A stretch of 64,000 bases of DNA from Amorphoplanes friuliensis DSM 7358 (GTDB lineage Bacteria; Actinomycetota; Actinomycetes; Mycobacteriales; Micromonosporaceae). Position numbers and translations under genes: made by a program. A model generated the notes under the pieces. The model worked only from the letters and a program-made list of their open reading frames with translations. It was not told the DNA's origin and did no database searches. Within the stretch, counting starts at the first letter, position 1, and the number at the start of each line of letters is the position of its first letter. Shown here piece by piece: positions 37,572 through 46,291 of the stretch. The stretch covers positions 6,424,001 to 6,488,000 of the forward strand of contig NC_022657.1 of assembly GCF_000494755.1 (NCBI RefSeq). Reading direction: 5' to 3'.

Positions 37572-39724
37572 CGCTGTTCCTCGTCGCTCGAAGCTGTGAT
37601 CGCGTTTTCCTGCCCGTGCCCATCAGGGCCAAACTCATCGCCACCGATGCCCCCGGCCTCAGCCCCGTGAGGCGCCTCAGCATCGGCGCGGCCGCTGTCA
37701 GTGCCGCCACCCACGGCCGTTTCACCGTCGGTGCTGGTCTCGCGAACATCATCGGCACCGACCGCATCGGTGAGGACAGCGTCCGCAACTGCGTCAGCCT
37801 CAGGGCCCGACATCAATGAAGTTGGGTCTGTACCGGCCGCGTCGGTGGGGGCAACGTCCGCAACCGCGTCAGCCTCGGGCACCTCAGGCCCCGACATCAA
37901 TGAAGTTGGGCCCGTTCCGGCCGCGTCGGTGAGAGCAACCGCGTCACCCTCGGCCGCTTCAAGCCCCGACATCAATGAAGTTGGGCCTGCACCGGCCGCA
38001 TCAGTGAGGACAGCATCCGGCACCGAGCCGACGTCGGAGGCGCCAGCAAGATCGGCTCCGGGGTCGGTGGAATCGGCGGCGGGGGCACGGTCGGGGTCAC
38101 CGAAGGACGGCTCTACGACGGTGATGCCGTCGGCGGGTGTCCCTGCTGGTGAGGCCGTGTCCGGGAAGCCAGTGTCCGGCTCGTGGAGATCGAGCAGCTC
38201 GGCGCGGGCTTCGAGCTCGTCGACGGCCGCCGCGAGCACGTCGCGCTCCACCGCGGGGCGCTCCTCGTAGACCTCGGCCGGGTCGTCGGCATCGAGGTCG
38301 GTGATGCCGGGCTCGGCGAGGTCGGCGTCAAGGTCATCGACGTCCGCGTCGAGATCCGTCAGAGCCGGCGTGGCCTCAGCAAGATCGCTCACGTCGGAAC
38401 CCGCCTCGGTCTCGAGGGCCCGAAGCTCGGCATCGAGATCAACGCCGCCAGACACGGCCAAGCCTCTCGCCGTCGGCGCCGACTCAAGGTCGTCCGAATC
38501 CGAATCCGAATCCGAATCCGGGTCCGCCGGCTCGCCCGCCTCACCCCGGTCCCGGTCCTCGAATTCGATGATCGGCTTGATCTCGAAGTCGTCGAGGTCA
38601 GCGTCGTCATCAACCTCGTCGTCTTCGTCGAAAGCGGCGCCGGGGCGACGCTCGTCGCCCTGGTCTCGGTCCTCGAACTCCACGATCGGCTTGACCTCGA
38701 AGCCGTCGAGGTCAGCGTCGTCGTCGACCTCTTCTTCCTCCTCGAGGACCGCGCCCGGGCGGCGCTCGTCGTCCGGGTCGACGGGCAGGTCGTCGAGGTC
38801 CATGGCCGCGGTGTCAGGTTCGGCGGGGGTGCCCTCGTAGTCGTCGATGTCGAGGTCGCCTTCGACGTGGTCGCCGCCGATCCAGCGGACCGTCATCTCC
38901 TCGAGGGAGACCGGCTGCTCGAAGTCGACCAGGCCTTCGCGGTAGAGCTCCAGCAGCGCCAGGAAGCGGGCCACCACTTCGAGGGTGTTCTCGCAGTCGG
39001 CGATCAGCAGGCTGAACGTGGCGCTGCCCGCGCGGCGCAGGCGGTCGCGGATCAGGGTGGCGTGTTCGCGGACGCTGACGCGTACCTGATGGATGTGGGC
39101 GATGGAGACCTCGGGCGGACCCGGTTTGGGGAGGAACTGCTTGAGCGCCAGCTTGAGGAGGCGTTCGGCGCCGATGCCCAGGACCAGGTCGGGCAGGGCT
39201 TCGGCGTACCGGGGCTCGAGGGAGACCGCGCGCGGCCAGCGGCGGGTGCCGATCCCCTCGAGGTCCGCGATGACGGCTGCGGCTTCTTTGTAGGCCTTGT
39301 ATTGCAGGAGGCGGGCGAAGAGCAGGTCGCGGGCTTCGAGCAGGGCGAGGTCTTCCTCGTCCTCGACCTCGGCGGCGGGCAGCAGCCGGGCGGCCTTGAG
39401 GTCCAGCAGGGTGGCCGCGACCAGGAGGAACTCGCTGGTCTCGCCGAGGTCCCAGTCGTCGCCCATGGCCCGGATGTAGGCGATGAAGTCGTCGGTGACC
39501 TGGTGCAGGGCGATCTCGGTGACGTCGAGCTTGTGCTTGCCGATCAGCTGAAGGAGCAGGTCGAACGGGCCGGTGAAGTTGGTCAGCCGGACCGTGAACT
39601 TGCCGGAGTCGACCTCGGGGACCGCGGCGTCGGGCATCTCGACGTCGGCGGGCACGGCAGGGACAGGCTGATCAGGCACGTGATGACGGTAGTCCACGGG
39701 TCCGACAAGCTGTTCCTGGCTCAC
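37568..39724 (-). CDS. scpA: Segregation and condensation protein ScpA with long repetitive acidic tail
   Basis: 718 residues; usual ScpA proteins have about 250 to 300. Residues of about 40 to 290 are the kleisin domain (TNFTGPFDLLLQLIGKHKLD, then ITEIALHQVTDDFIAYI-like and FLLVAATLLDLKAARLL, ending at ERMTVRWIGGDH-like). The last about 430 residues are Asp/Glu/Ala-rich with internal repeats: two copies of a DDERRPGA...EVDDDADLD unit, an SD dipeptide run, and three copies of a PTSLMSG-containing unit. It forms condensin with SMC and ScpB. The tail is not part of the kleisin fold and its role is unknown. Confidence 0.93.
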   Translation of the reverse strand: MSQEQLVGPVDYRHHVPDQPVPAVPADVEMPDAAVPEVDSGKFTVRLTNFTGPFDLLLQLIGKHKLDVTEIALHQVTDDFIAYIRAMGDDWDLGETSEFLLVAATLLDLKAARLLPAAEVEDEEDLALLEARDLLFARLLQYKAYKEAAAVIADLEGIGTRRWPRAVSLEPRYAEALPDLVLGIGAERLLKLALKQFLPKPGPPEVSIAHIHQVRVSVREHATLIRDRLRRAGSATFSLLIADCENTLEVVARFLALLELYREGLVDFEQPVSLEEMTVRWIGGDHVEGDLDIDDYEGTPAEPDTAAMDLDDLPVDPDDERRPGAVLEEEEEVDDDADLDGFEVKPIVEFEDRDQGDERRPGAAFDEDDEVDDDADLDDFEIKPIIEFEDRDRGEAGEPADPDSDSDSDSDDLESAPTARGLAVSGGVDLDAELRALETEAGSDVSDLAEATPALTDLDADVDDLDADLAEPGITDLDADDPAEVYEERPAVERDVLAAAVDELEARAELLDLHEPDTGFPDTASPAGTPADGITVVEPSFGDPDRAPAADSTDPGADLAGASDVGSVPDAVLTDAAGAGPTSLMSGLEAAEGDAVALTDAAGTGPTSLMSGPEVPEADAVADVAPTDAAGTDPTSLMSGPEADAVADAVLTDAVGADDVRETSTDGETAVGGGTDSGRADAEAPHGAEAGGIGGDEFGPDGHGQENAITASSDEEQR
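37806..37985 (-). repeat. Three-copy coding repeat in the scpA tail
   Basis: A 21-base sequence recurs exactly at 37806-37826, 37890-37910 and 37965-37985, within repeats of about 75 to 84 bp that encode TDAAGTGPTSLMSG-like units. The exact match at the DNA level points to recent duplication or gene conversion, not ancient protein similarity. Confidence 0.85.
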
Positions 39725-39796
39725 TGCCTTACCCCCGCACGCTCAAGAACAACTCCCCCCAAGGTCAACGCTGCGGAGATCATCCGGTAACTCGGG

Positions 39797-40492
39797 CTAG
39801 AAAAATTCGTCCAGCAGCCGGTAGAAGTCGTTCTTGGCGGGGTCCGGCGCGATGCCGTAGCGGGTCAGGAAGCGATCGGCCGCCCACGGTCCGTAGCCGG
39901 GATTGAGGCCGGGGTCGGACAGCGACCGGGTCATCAGCGCGAGGTCGGTCCAGCGGTCCGCGACACCGAGCCGGCCCACGTCGATCAGGCCGGTGACCTG
40001 GGAGCCCTCACGGTCGAGCACCACATTGGGCAGGCAGAGATCACCATGACAGACGACCAGATCTTCCTGTACGGGACGAGTCGCGTGCAGTTGTGCCACC
40101 AGCTCGTCACGGGTCCAGCCGGCGCGTTCGTCGTCCAGGTCGTCGAGGTCGACGTCAGCAGCGAGCGCCGCGGGGATCGTCACGGCGAGCCGGCGGTCGA
40201 AGGGACAGTCCGCGATCGGCAGCGCGTGCAGCACCCGGGTGAAGTCAGCGAGCGCGTCGACCACACCGTGGCGGTAGTCGGAGGCGGGCAGGCCGGGGAC
40301 CTCGGCCGTTTCGAGCAGGCCGGGTGCGCTGGACAGGACCTGCGCCGCCGGGATGCCGTGGGCGCGCAGCCAGGTCAGCCGGGCGGCCTCACCGGGCAGG
40401 TCGTCGCGCGGATCATTGGAGGTCTTGCGGTAGACGCCGTCACGCCGGCTGACCGTCGCACCCGACTGGCCCGTCGTCACGATCTCCCACAT
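39797..40492 (-). CDS. APH(3')-like aminoglycoside phosphotransferase
   Basis: A 231-residue small-molecule kinase. The catalytic loop is VVCHGDLCLPNVVLD and the metal-binding segment is GLIDVGRLGVADRWTDLAL, both characteristic of the APH(3') family. The N-terminal lobe (GATVSRRDGVYRKTS) replaces the usual glycine-rich loop with a short variant. It could confer kanamycin-type resistance or act on another substrate; sequence alone cannot tell. It is divergent from the HAD phosphatase gene. Confidence 0.85.
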   Translation of the reverse strand: MWEIVTTGQSGATVSRRDGVYRKTSNDPRDDLPGEAARLTWLRAHGIPAAQVLSSAPGLLETAEVPGLPASDYRHGVVDALADFTRVLHALPIADCPFDRRLAVTIPAALAADVDLDDLDDERAGWTRDELVAQLHATRPVQEDLVVCHGDLCLPNVVLDREGSQVTGLIDVGRLGVADRWTDLALMTRSLSDPGLNPGYGPWAADRFLTRYGIAPDPAKNDFYRLLDEFF

Positions 40493-40527
40493 CGGGTCAG
40501 GATCGCACGGCTCACTATCCTGCTGGG

Positions 40528-41133
40528 GTGATCCTGCCTCTGCCTCCGGGTGACTTCCAGGCGTACCTGTTCGACTGCGACGGCACGATCGCCGACTCGA
40601 TGCCGCTGCACCACGTCGCGTGGCGGCAGGCGCTCGAGCCCTGGGGTGCCGTTTTTCCCGAGGACCTCTTCTATGCCTGGGGCGGGCGCACGGTGGCCGA
40701 CATCATCGCCGATCTCAACGCCCAGCAGGGTCTGGCGATGCCTGTGGCCAAGGTCGCCGAGCAGCGCGAACGCATCTTCCGGGCCCTGTTGCCGCAGATC
40801 AGCGCGGTGCCGGGCGTGCTCGAGCACATCGTCGACGCTGCTGGCCGCGTACCGTGTGCGGTCGTCTCGGGGAGCACGCGGGAGTCGGTGACCGCCTCGC
40901 TGGACGCCCTCGGGTTGCGGGAGAAGTTTGAGTTTCTGGTCTGTGCGGGCGATTATGTGCGGCCCAAGCCGGATCCGGAGGCGTTCCTGACCGCGGCCGC
41001 GCTCCTCGGAGTCGCGCCCGCGGACTGTGTGGTCTTCGAGGACACCGACCTGGGCATCCAGGCCGCCACCGCCGCCGGCATGGCTTCGGTACGCGTCCCA
41101 CCACCGTCGCAACGATTTGTTGTGGCGCCCTGA
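40528..41133 (+). CDS. HAD-family phosphatase (beta-phosphoglucomutase-like)
   Basis: A 201-residue HAD hydrolase starting at GTG. Motif I is FDCDGTIADSMPLHH near residue 16, motif II is VVSGSTRESV, motif III is KPDPEAFLTAA and motif IV is VVFEDTDLGIQAA. The alpha-helical cap between motifs I and II places it in subfamily I, close to beta-phosphoglucomutase and sugar phosphatases. The substrate is unknown. Confidence 0.88.
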   Translation: MILPLPPGDFQAYLFDCDGTIADSMPLHHVAWRQALEPWGAVFPEDLFYAWGGRTVADIIADLNAQQGLAMPVAKVAEQRERIFRALLPQISAVPGVLEHIVDAAGRVPCAVVSGSTRESVTASLDALGLREKFEFLVCAGDYVRPKPDPEAFLTAAALLGVAPADCVVFEDTDLGIQAATAAGMASVRVPPPSQRFVVAP

Positions 41134-41175
41134 CTATCGGTGACATCATGACGAGATCGGCCCGGGGAGGTGGAT

Positions 41176-42060
41176 ATGTCACAGTCGACGGTCCACGCCC
41201 GCGTCCGGGTCCGCAACCCGGCCGAGTTCCTCGATCTCGACCGGGTGCTCGGCGCCCGGCTGGTCCGCGCCGACGACCTGCCGATCGATGAGCCGCACAC
41301 CGTCTACTGCCTGGAGTCGCAGCGTGACGGTGTCTGCTGCACCGCCGAGGAGTGGCAGCGGTGGACCGACGCCGGGGCGCGCTGCCTCGACGAGATCTCC
41401 GCGGCCTATGTTGCGCTGCTGCGCGACCATGGCTCCCCCGACGCGCAGATCGATCTGAAGACCGGGTCCACCTCGCTGACCTGGGCCCGTCAGCCGGCCC
41501 AATGGCCGGGCCGGGCGGGCCGGCTGGCCCGGCGTTCCCGTGAGGCCCAGCAGCGTTTCCTGGCCCGGGTCCGGGCCGCGGACGCCACCTATGATCCGGT
41601 ACGCACGGAGATCGAGCGCCGCCTGGCCGAGCACCAGTCGGAGCAGCGTGCTTTGCGGGCCCGGCTGGAACGTGAGGCCGAGCAGCGCCGGGTGCGGCAG
41701 GAACTGCGCGCGTCCGTGATCAAAGAGGTAGCTCAGCAGCGGGTGTGGCTCTACGCGCCCGGTGACGACGACGGGCCGGTGGTCTGGGTCTGGCGGCGCG
41801 ACGTCACCCCTGATCCGGCGGCGCCGGTGGCGGCGCACAGTGCGGCGCAGGACGCGTACCAGCTGGAGAAGACCTTGTTGAGGTTGCATCGCACGCCGGG
41901 GCGGCGGATTCTTTGGGATGCGGCGGCCAGGGCCGCGGTGGAGCGTGAGTGCGCCGAGCGCGAGTCGACGCTGACCTTCACCGACTGGTGGGCGGCGCTG
42001 ACCGGTTCGGGCTGGCGACAGGTGAGCGCGCCCCGCGTGCCGGCGAGCGGATCTTTCTGA
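41176..42060 (+). CDS. Hypothetical protein with central coiled coil
   Basis: A 294-residue protein; ATG at 41176 has GGAGG about eight bases upstream, better than a GTG two codons earlier. Residues of about 140 to 190 are rich in Arg/Glu/Gln (QRALRARLEREAEQRRVRQE) and likely form a coiled coil. The N-terminal part (VRNPAEFLDLDRVLGARL) and the C-terminal Trp-rich end (FTDWWAALTGSGWRQ) are not recognised. There is no signal peptide or membrane segment. It stands alone between the HAD and methyltransferase genes. Confidence 0.75.
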   Translation: MSQSTVHARVRVRNPAEFLDLDRVLGARLVRADDLPIDEPHTVYCLESQRDGVCCTAEEWQRWTDAGARCLDEISAAYVALLRDHGSPDAQIDLKTGSTSLTWARQPAQWPGRAGRLARRSREAQQRFLARVRAADATYDPVRTEIERRLAEHQSEQRALRARLEREAEQRRVRQELRASVIKEVAQQRVWLYAPGDDDGPVVWVWRRDVTPDPAAPVAAHSAAQDAYQLEKTLLRLHRTPGRRILWDAAARAAVERECAERESTLTFTDWWAALTGSGWRQVSAPRVPASGSF

Positions 42061-42115
42061 AGCGAATTGCTGTCGGGTGTGGACAGTGTCACGGCGCGGA
42101 GGTCCAGAATGGGCC

Positions 42116-42901
42116 ATGACTTACCCGGACGAGGCCCGATCGGCCCATCTGCAGCCCGAGGTGCCGCACGCGGCGCGGATCTGGAACCACTGGATGGGCG
42201 GCACGGACAACTTCGCCGCCGACCGCGCGGCCGGGGACGCCGTCGCGCAGGTCTATCCCGAGATCGTCGACATGGCGCGCGAGTCGCGGCGCTTTCTCAT
42301 CCGGGTCGTGCAGCATCTGACCGCCGAGGCCGGGATCAGGCAGTTCCTCGACATCGGTACGGGTCTGCCGACGATGCAGAACACCCACGAGGTGGCGCAG
42401 GCGCTCGCGCCTGAGTCCCGCATCGTCTACGTCGACGCCGACCCGATGGTGCTGGCCCACGCGCAGTCGCTGCCGGCGGGTACGGCCACGACGTACGTGC
42501 AGGCCGACTATCACTCGCCGCAGACGATTCTCGACGAAGCGGCGAAGATCCTCGACTTCAGCAAGCCGGTCGCGGTGATGTACATGGGCGTGATGGGCTA
42601 CGAGCCCGATCTGGACGTGGTGCGCTCGCTGGTCGGGCACACGATGGCGGCCACCGTGCCGGGCAGCGCGCTGGTGCTGTGGGACGGCACCAACACCACA
42701 CCCGCGGTGGTCGAGGGGGCCAAGCGGCTGGCTGAGATGGGTGGTGTTCCGTACATCCTGCGCAGCCCGGACGAGCTGGCCAGCGTCTTCGCGGGCCTGA
42801 CGATGGTCGAGCCCGGGCTCGAGCAGATCACCCGGTGGCGCGCGGAGGAACCCAACCCCGAGCGCATCGACGCATACGGCGCGGTGGCCCGCAAGGTGTG
42901 A
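42116..42901 (+). CDS. SAM-dependent methyltransferase (Methyltransf_19, DUF574)
   Basis: A 261-residue protein of the actinomycete family PF04672. Hallmarks are PHAARIWNHWMGGTDNFAADR at the N-terminus, the SAM-binding FLDIGTGLPTMQNTHEVAQ near residue 80 and YVDADPMVLAHAQ. The ATG at 42116 (MTYPDE) was preferred to an upstream GTG because the conserved start aligns there. The methyl acceptor is unknown; members are abundant in Streptomyces and relatives. Confidence 0.9.
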   Translation: MTYPDEARSAHLQPEVPHAARIWNHWMGGTDNFAADRAAGDAVAQVYPEIVDMARESRRFLIRVVQHLTAEAGIRQFLDIGTGLPTMQNTHEVAQALAPESRIVYVDADPMVLAHAQSLPAGTATTYVQADYHSPQTILDEAAKILDFSKPVAVMYMGVMGYEPDLDVVRSLVGHTMAATVPGSALVLWDGTNTTPAVVEGAKRLAEMGGVPYILRSPDELASVFAGLTMVEPGLEQITRWRAEEPNPERIDAYGAVARKV

Positions 42902-42911
42902 TCATGAGGCG

Positions 42912-43610
42912 ATGACAACACGGGTGGCGATGTGGTCCGGCCCGCGCAACATCTCGACCGCGATGATGCGCAGTTTCGGCTCGCGCGCGGACACGGTCGT
43001 GGTGGACGAGCCGTTCTACGCGCACTATCTGGCGGTGACCGGGCTTGATCACCCGGGCCGCGACGCGGTGCTGGCCAGTCAGCCCAACCGCTGGCAAGAC
43101 GTCGCCGCCTCGCTGACCGGGCCGGTGTCCGGCGATGTTTTCTATCAGAAGCACATGGCGCATCACCTGCTGCCGGAGATGGGCCGGTCGTGGCTCGGCT
43201 CGCTCACCCAGGCGTACCTGATCCGGGACCCGGCGCATGTGGTCGCCTCGTACGCCCGGGTCCGCGGTGAGCCCACCCTGGAGGACCTCGGTTACCCGCA
43301 GCAGGTGGAGATCTTCCGTGCGTACGGCGGGCCGGTGGTCGACGCGGCTGACGTGCTGCGTGATCCAGCGGGGGTGCTGGGGCGGCTGTGTGCGGCGCTG
43401 GGGATCGGCTTCGACCCGGCCATGCTGCACTGGGCGGCCGGGCCGCGCGCCACTGACGGGGTGTGGGCGCCGCACTGGTACGCCACGGTTGAGGCGTCGA
43501 CGGGTTTCGCGCCGTACAACCCGGCACCGCCTGTGGTGCCTGCGCGGCTGCGGCCGCTGGTTGAAGCCGCGCAGCCGTACTACGACGAGCTGGCTGCGCA
43601 CCGGCTGTAG
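42912..43610 (+). CDS. Sulfotransferase-like protein
   Basis: A 232-residue protein beginning TTRVAMWSGPRNISTAMMRS, the PAPS-binding-like start of a sulfotransferase family often found fused to or beside branched-chain aminotransferases. YQKHMAHHLL and LIRDPAHVVASYA correspond to later conserved blocks. It begins 10 bp after the methyltransferase gene and a class IV aminotransferase gene lies about 0.9 kb downstream on the other strand. The substrate is unknown. Confidence 0.8.
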   Translation: MTTRVAMWSGPRNISTAMMRSFGSRADTVVVDEPFYAHYLAVTGLDHPGRDAVLASQPNRWQDVAASLTGPVSGDVFYQKHMAHHLLPEMGRSWLGSLTQAYLIRDPAHVVASYARVRGEPTLEDLGYPQQVEIFRAYGGPVVDAADVLRDPAGVLGRLCAALGIGFDPAMLHWAAGPRATDGVWAPHWYATVEASTGFAPYNPAPPVVPARLRPLVEAAQPYYDELAAHRL

Positions 43611-43786
43611 CTCGCAGCCGCACGGGCTCGACCTCAGCAGGAGGCGCCCATCCTGATGAAAGCCGAATATCCCGATGGCGCAATCCGGATGGATGACTCC
43701 GGCAAGTGCATACCTCAGGCAGGTTTTTGCCTTGGCCGCAGTTTCGATAACGCCTGACCGGCCTGATGATCTTGCGGTCGTTCAGG

Positions 43787-44233
43787 TCAAACACGAACCG
43801 ACAGCAGGGCCTCAGCATTGCGGACAACGAAGTCCTTCAACTCCTTCGGCTTCAGATCCACCCGCTCGACCTCATCGAGAGAAATTCGCTCAAGGTCGTA
43901 GCCGCCTCGAGACGCATCGGTGAATTCCTCGCCGGTGCGTGCTTCCTCGTCCAGACTGACCAGCCGGCACCAGAAGAAGTGCTGAACCGCGAGACCTTCC
44001 GGTGTCGACGAGCTGTGCAAAAACACCTGCTCGAGATCATCTGCGACTGCGCCGAGCTCCTCGCGAAGCTCGCGTGCCAAGGTGTCCTGCAATGTCGCGT
44101 CACCTGGCTCGACGCCACCGCCCGGAACCGTCCAATACGGGGCGAGGCCAGGCCTGGTCCTCCGGATCAGCAGAAGGCGTCCGGTGTCGTCGGTGAGCAG
44201 CCCTCGAACCGATCGACGGATCACCTTGCGCAT
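43787..44233 (-). CDS. NUDIX hydrolase
   Basis: A 148-residue protein with the Nudix box GGGVEPGDATLQDTLARE followed by LREELGA, matching GX5EX7REUXEEXGU. It hydrolyses nucleoside diphosphates linked to another group; the exact substrate is not predictable. The ATG at 44233 (MRKVIRR) has GGAAGG upstream and was chosen over a GTG/ATG region 15 codons earlier. Confidence 0.88.
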   Translation of the reverse strand: MRKVIRRSVRGLLTDDTGRLLLIRRTRPGLAPYWTVPGGGVEPGDATLQDTLARELREELGAVADDLEQVFLHSSSTPEGLAVQHFFWCRLVSLDEEARTGEEFTDASRGGYDLERISLDEVERVDLKPKELKDFVVRNAEALLSVRV

Positions 44234-44504
44234 CTGAATCCCTTCCTGAAGCTCCCGACACACTCTAACCTCGGTCACCTATCGATAATTGATCTTAGTG
44301 CTGTTGTTACTATCGACGGTGTATTGCTGGTGGACATGGTGGAAATCCAGCCTGTGGCCGAACTTCCCGATCTGTCGCCGGAACGGGTTTGCGCTTGAAT
44401 TGCGGCGCAGAGCAAGCAAGGCTGCAACCTCTCCGCGACGGGAGCCGACATCTGGCGGACCGCTTCCGTAAAACGGCGGCACCGACGTCTCGTTTACGTT
44501 TCCG

Positions 44505-45407
44505 TCAGCTGAGCACTTGGGTGCCATGGGTGCGGGCATGCTGCTGGTAGAGCGCGGCGATCCTCGCGGTAAGCTCGCCGGTCTGACCGGAGCCGATCGT
44601 GCGGCCGTCGATGCGGGTGACGCCGGCGATCTCGCCCATCGTGCCCGTGCAGAACACCTCGTCGGCTGAGTACATCTCGGCGAGGGACATGTCGCGGACC
44701 TCCGCTGCGATCCCGGCTGCTTCTGCCAGTTCGAGGACGGTCTGGCGGGTGATGCCTTCCGGGCAGGCGGCCGTGGTCGGGGTGACCAGCGCACCGTTGA
44801 TCACCGCGAAGAGGTGGGTCGCGTTGGTCTCGGCGACAAACCCCCGACCGTCGAGCATGAGCGCGTCGTCGGCGCCGGCGACGGTCGCCTCGATCTTGGC
44901 GAGGATCGAGTTGAGCAGGTTCGCGTGGTGAATCTTGGGGTCCAGCACGTCGGGTCCGGGTCGCCGCACACTCGCGGTGATCAGGCTCAGGCCGCTGGTG
45001 TCGTACACGGGGGCTTTGTGCTCGGCCAGGACGATCAGGGTGGGGCCGGCCTGGTTGAGCCGCGGGTCCATCCCGCTGGTGACCTTCACGCCGCGGGTGA
45101 GTGTCAGCCGGATGTGCACCCCGTCGACCATGTTGTTGGCCTGCAGCGTGGCTACGACCGCGGCGATGATCTCGTCGTCGGTCGGGATGTCGGCGAAGTT
45201 CAAGGCGGTGGCGGAGCGCCGCAGGCGGGCCAGGTGCGCCTCGAGGCCGAAGATCGACCCCTGGTAGACCCGCAGGCCCTCCCAGACCGCGTCCCCGCCC
45301 TGCACGGCCGAGTCGAACGGCGAGATCCCGGGCTCGTCACGGTGCCGAAGCACCCCGTTGACCCAGTACTTGATCCCGGCATTGCGCTCGTCATAACTCT
45401 GCAGCAT
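44505..45407 (-). CDS. Class IV aminotransferase (branched-chain type)
   Basis: A 300-residue PLP enzyme of fold type IV. The PLP-binding lysine lies in DPKIHHANLLNSI, with FVAETNATHLFAV and ADEVFCTGTMGEIAGVT as the cofactor phosphate and substrate blocks. The start LQSYDERNAGIKYWVNGVL is typical for a subgroup of branched-chain amino acid aminotransferases; D-amino acid or aminodeoxychorismate activity remains possible. It is divergent from the HD gene. Confidence 0.88.
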   Translation of the reverse strand: MLQSYDERNAGIKYWVNGVLRHRDEPGISPFDSAVQGGDAVWEGLRVYQGSIFGLEAHLARLRRSATALNFADIPTDDEIIAAVVATLQANNMVDGVHIRLTLTRGVKVTSGMDPRLNQAGPTLIVLAEHKAPVYDTSGLSLITASVRRPGPDVLDPKIHHANLLNSILAKIEATVAGADDALMLDGRGFVAETNATHLFAVINGALVTPTTAACPEGITRQTVLELAEAAGIAAEVRDMSLAEMYSADEVFCTGTMGEIAGVTRIDGRTIGSGQTGELTARIAALYQQHARTHGTQVLS

Positions 45408-45484
45408 CGCGTCGCCTCCCGGAGTTGATCATATGCGGCATTCACTCACTCTGCGTCGTGTGCACGGCTCCCTACAGTGGAGAG

Positions 45485-46258
45485 ATGAGTGCCGCGATGG
45501 GTTCTCTGGTCCGTGTCCTCAGCGACACCGAACGCCATCAGGACATCCCGCTGGTCTGGAACGCCTACGAGGTCGCCGAGCGCGCCCATCGGGGGCAGCG
45601 CCGCGTCAACGGCGACCGGTACATCAGTCACCCGATCGAGGTGGCCACGATCGTCGCCCGGCACGGCGGGACGGTCCCCGCCGTCTGCGCCGCGCTGCTG
45701 CACGATGTCATCGAGGACACGCCGTTCACTGCCGCGCAACTGCGCCATGAGTTCGGGCCGGACATCGCCGCGCTGGTCGAGGCGCTGACCGACCAGGTGG
45801 TTCGCGAGGATGAGACCGCTGCGCCGGAGCTGACGCTGGTCACCATCGCGGACCGGCTGCACAATATGCGCACGCTGCGGCGCAAGCCTGCGGCCAGCCG
45901 GCAGCGGGCCTCGCTCGACACCCTGGTGTTCCACGTGCCGCTGGCCCAGCGCCTCGACGAGCCGGCCCTGGCCACCGAACTGGCCGACCTGGCCTGCGCG
46001 ACGCTGGACGCCCTGACCTGCGACAGTGCCGAGACGCGGCGCCTGCGCGTGCTGGCCGCGATGCGCAGGGCGGATCCACGGCTGGCCTCCGAGGTGGCTG
46101 CGGCGCTGGGGGCGGGGGCTGCGGTGGGCGTACCGGAATGGGCTCTGGCCGGTGGGAGCGCCGGTCTGCTGGCGCTGGTGACCGCGGCGGTCTTCGGCCG
46201 CGATCCGCGGGCCGCCCGGCGTCTGGCCGAAATCCTCGCGGTCTGGCGCAGGAACTGA
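45485..46258 (+). CDS. RelA/SpoT-type HD domain protein
   Basis: A 257-residue protein. The HD hydrolase domain shows SHPIEVATIVA, AALLHDVIEDTPFTAAQL and later TIADRLHNMRTL, as in the hydrolase half of RelA/SpoT (and stand-alone MESH1-type enzymes that remove ppGpp). There is no synthetase, TGS or ACT domain. The C-terminal about 60 residues contain one possible hydrophobic helix (LAGGSAGLLALVTAAVFG). The ATG at 45485 has AGTGGAGAG upstream. Confidence 0.85.
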   Translation: MSAAMGSLVRVLSDTERHQDIPLVWNAYEVAERAHRGQRRVNGDRYISHPIEVATIVARHGGTVPAVCAALLHDVIEDTPFTAAQLRHEFGPDIAALVEALTDQVVREDETAAPELTLVTIADRLHNMRTLRRKPAASRQRASLDTLVFHVPLAQRLDEPALATELADLACATLDALTCDSAETRRLRVLAAMRRADPRLASEVAAALGAGAAVGVPEWALAGGSAGLLALVTAAVFGRDPRAARRLAEILAVWRRN

Positions 46259-46291
46259 CTTCGGTCCACGTGCCCGCGGGTCTGAAGAGTG

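Noticed and set aside
44336..44398. A 20-codon frame MVEIQPVAELPDLSPERVCA that reads like a short peptide precursor.
   Set aside because: It lacks a ribosome binding site and modification genes nearby, and the frame simply extends the antisense of the NUDIX gene. Possible but unsupported.
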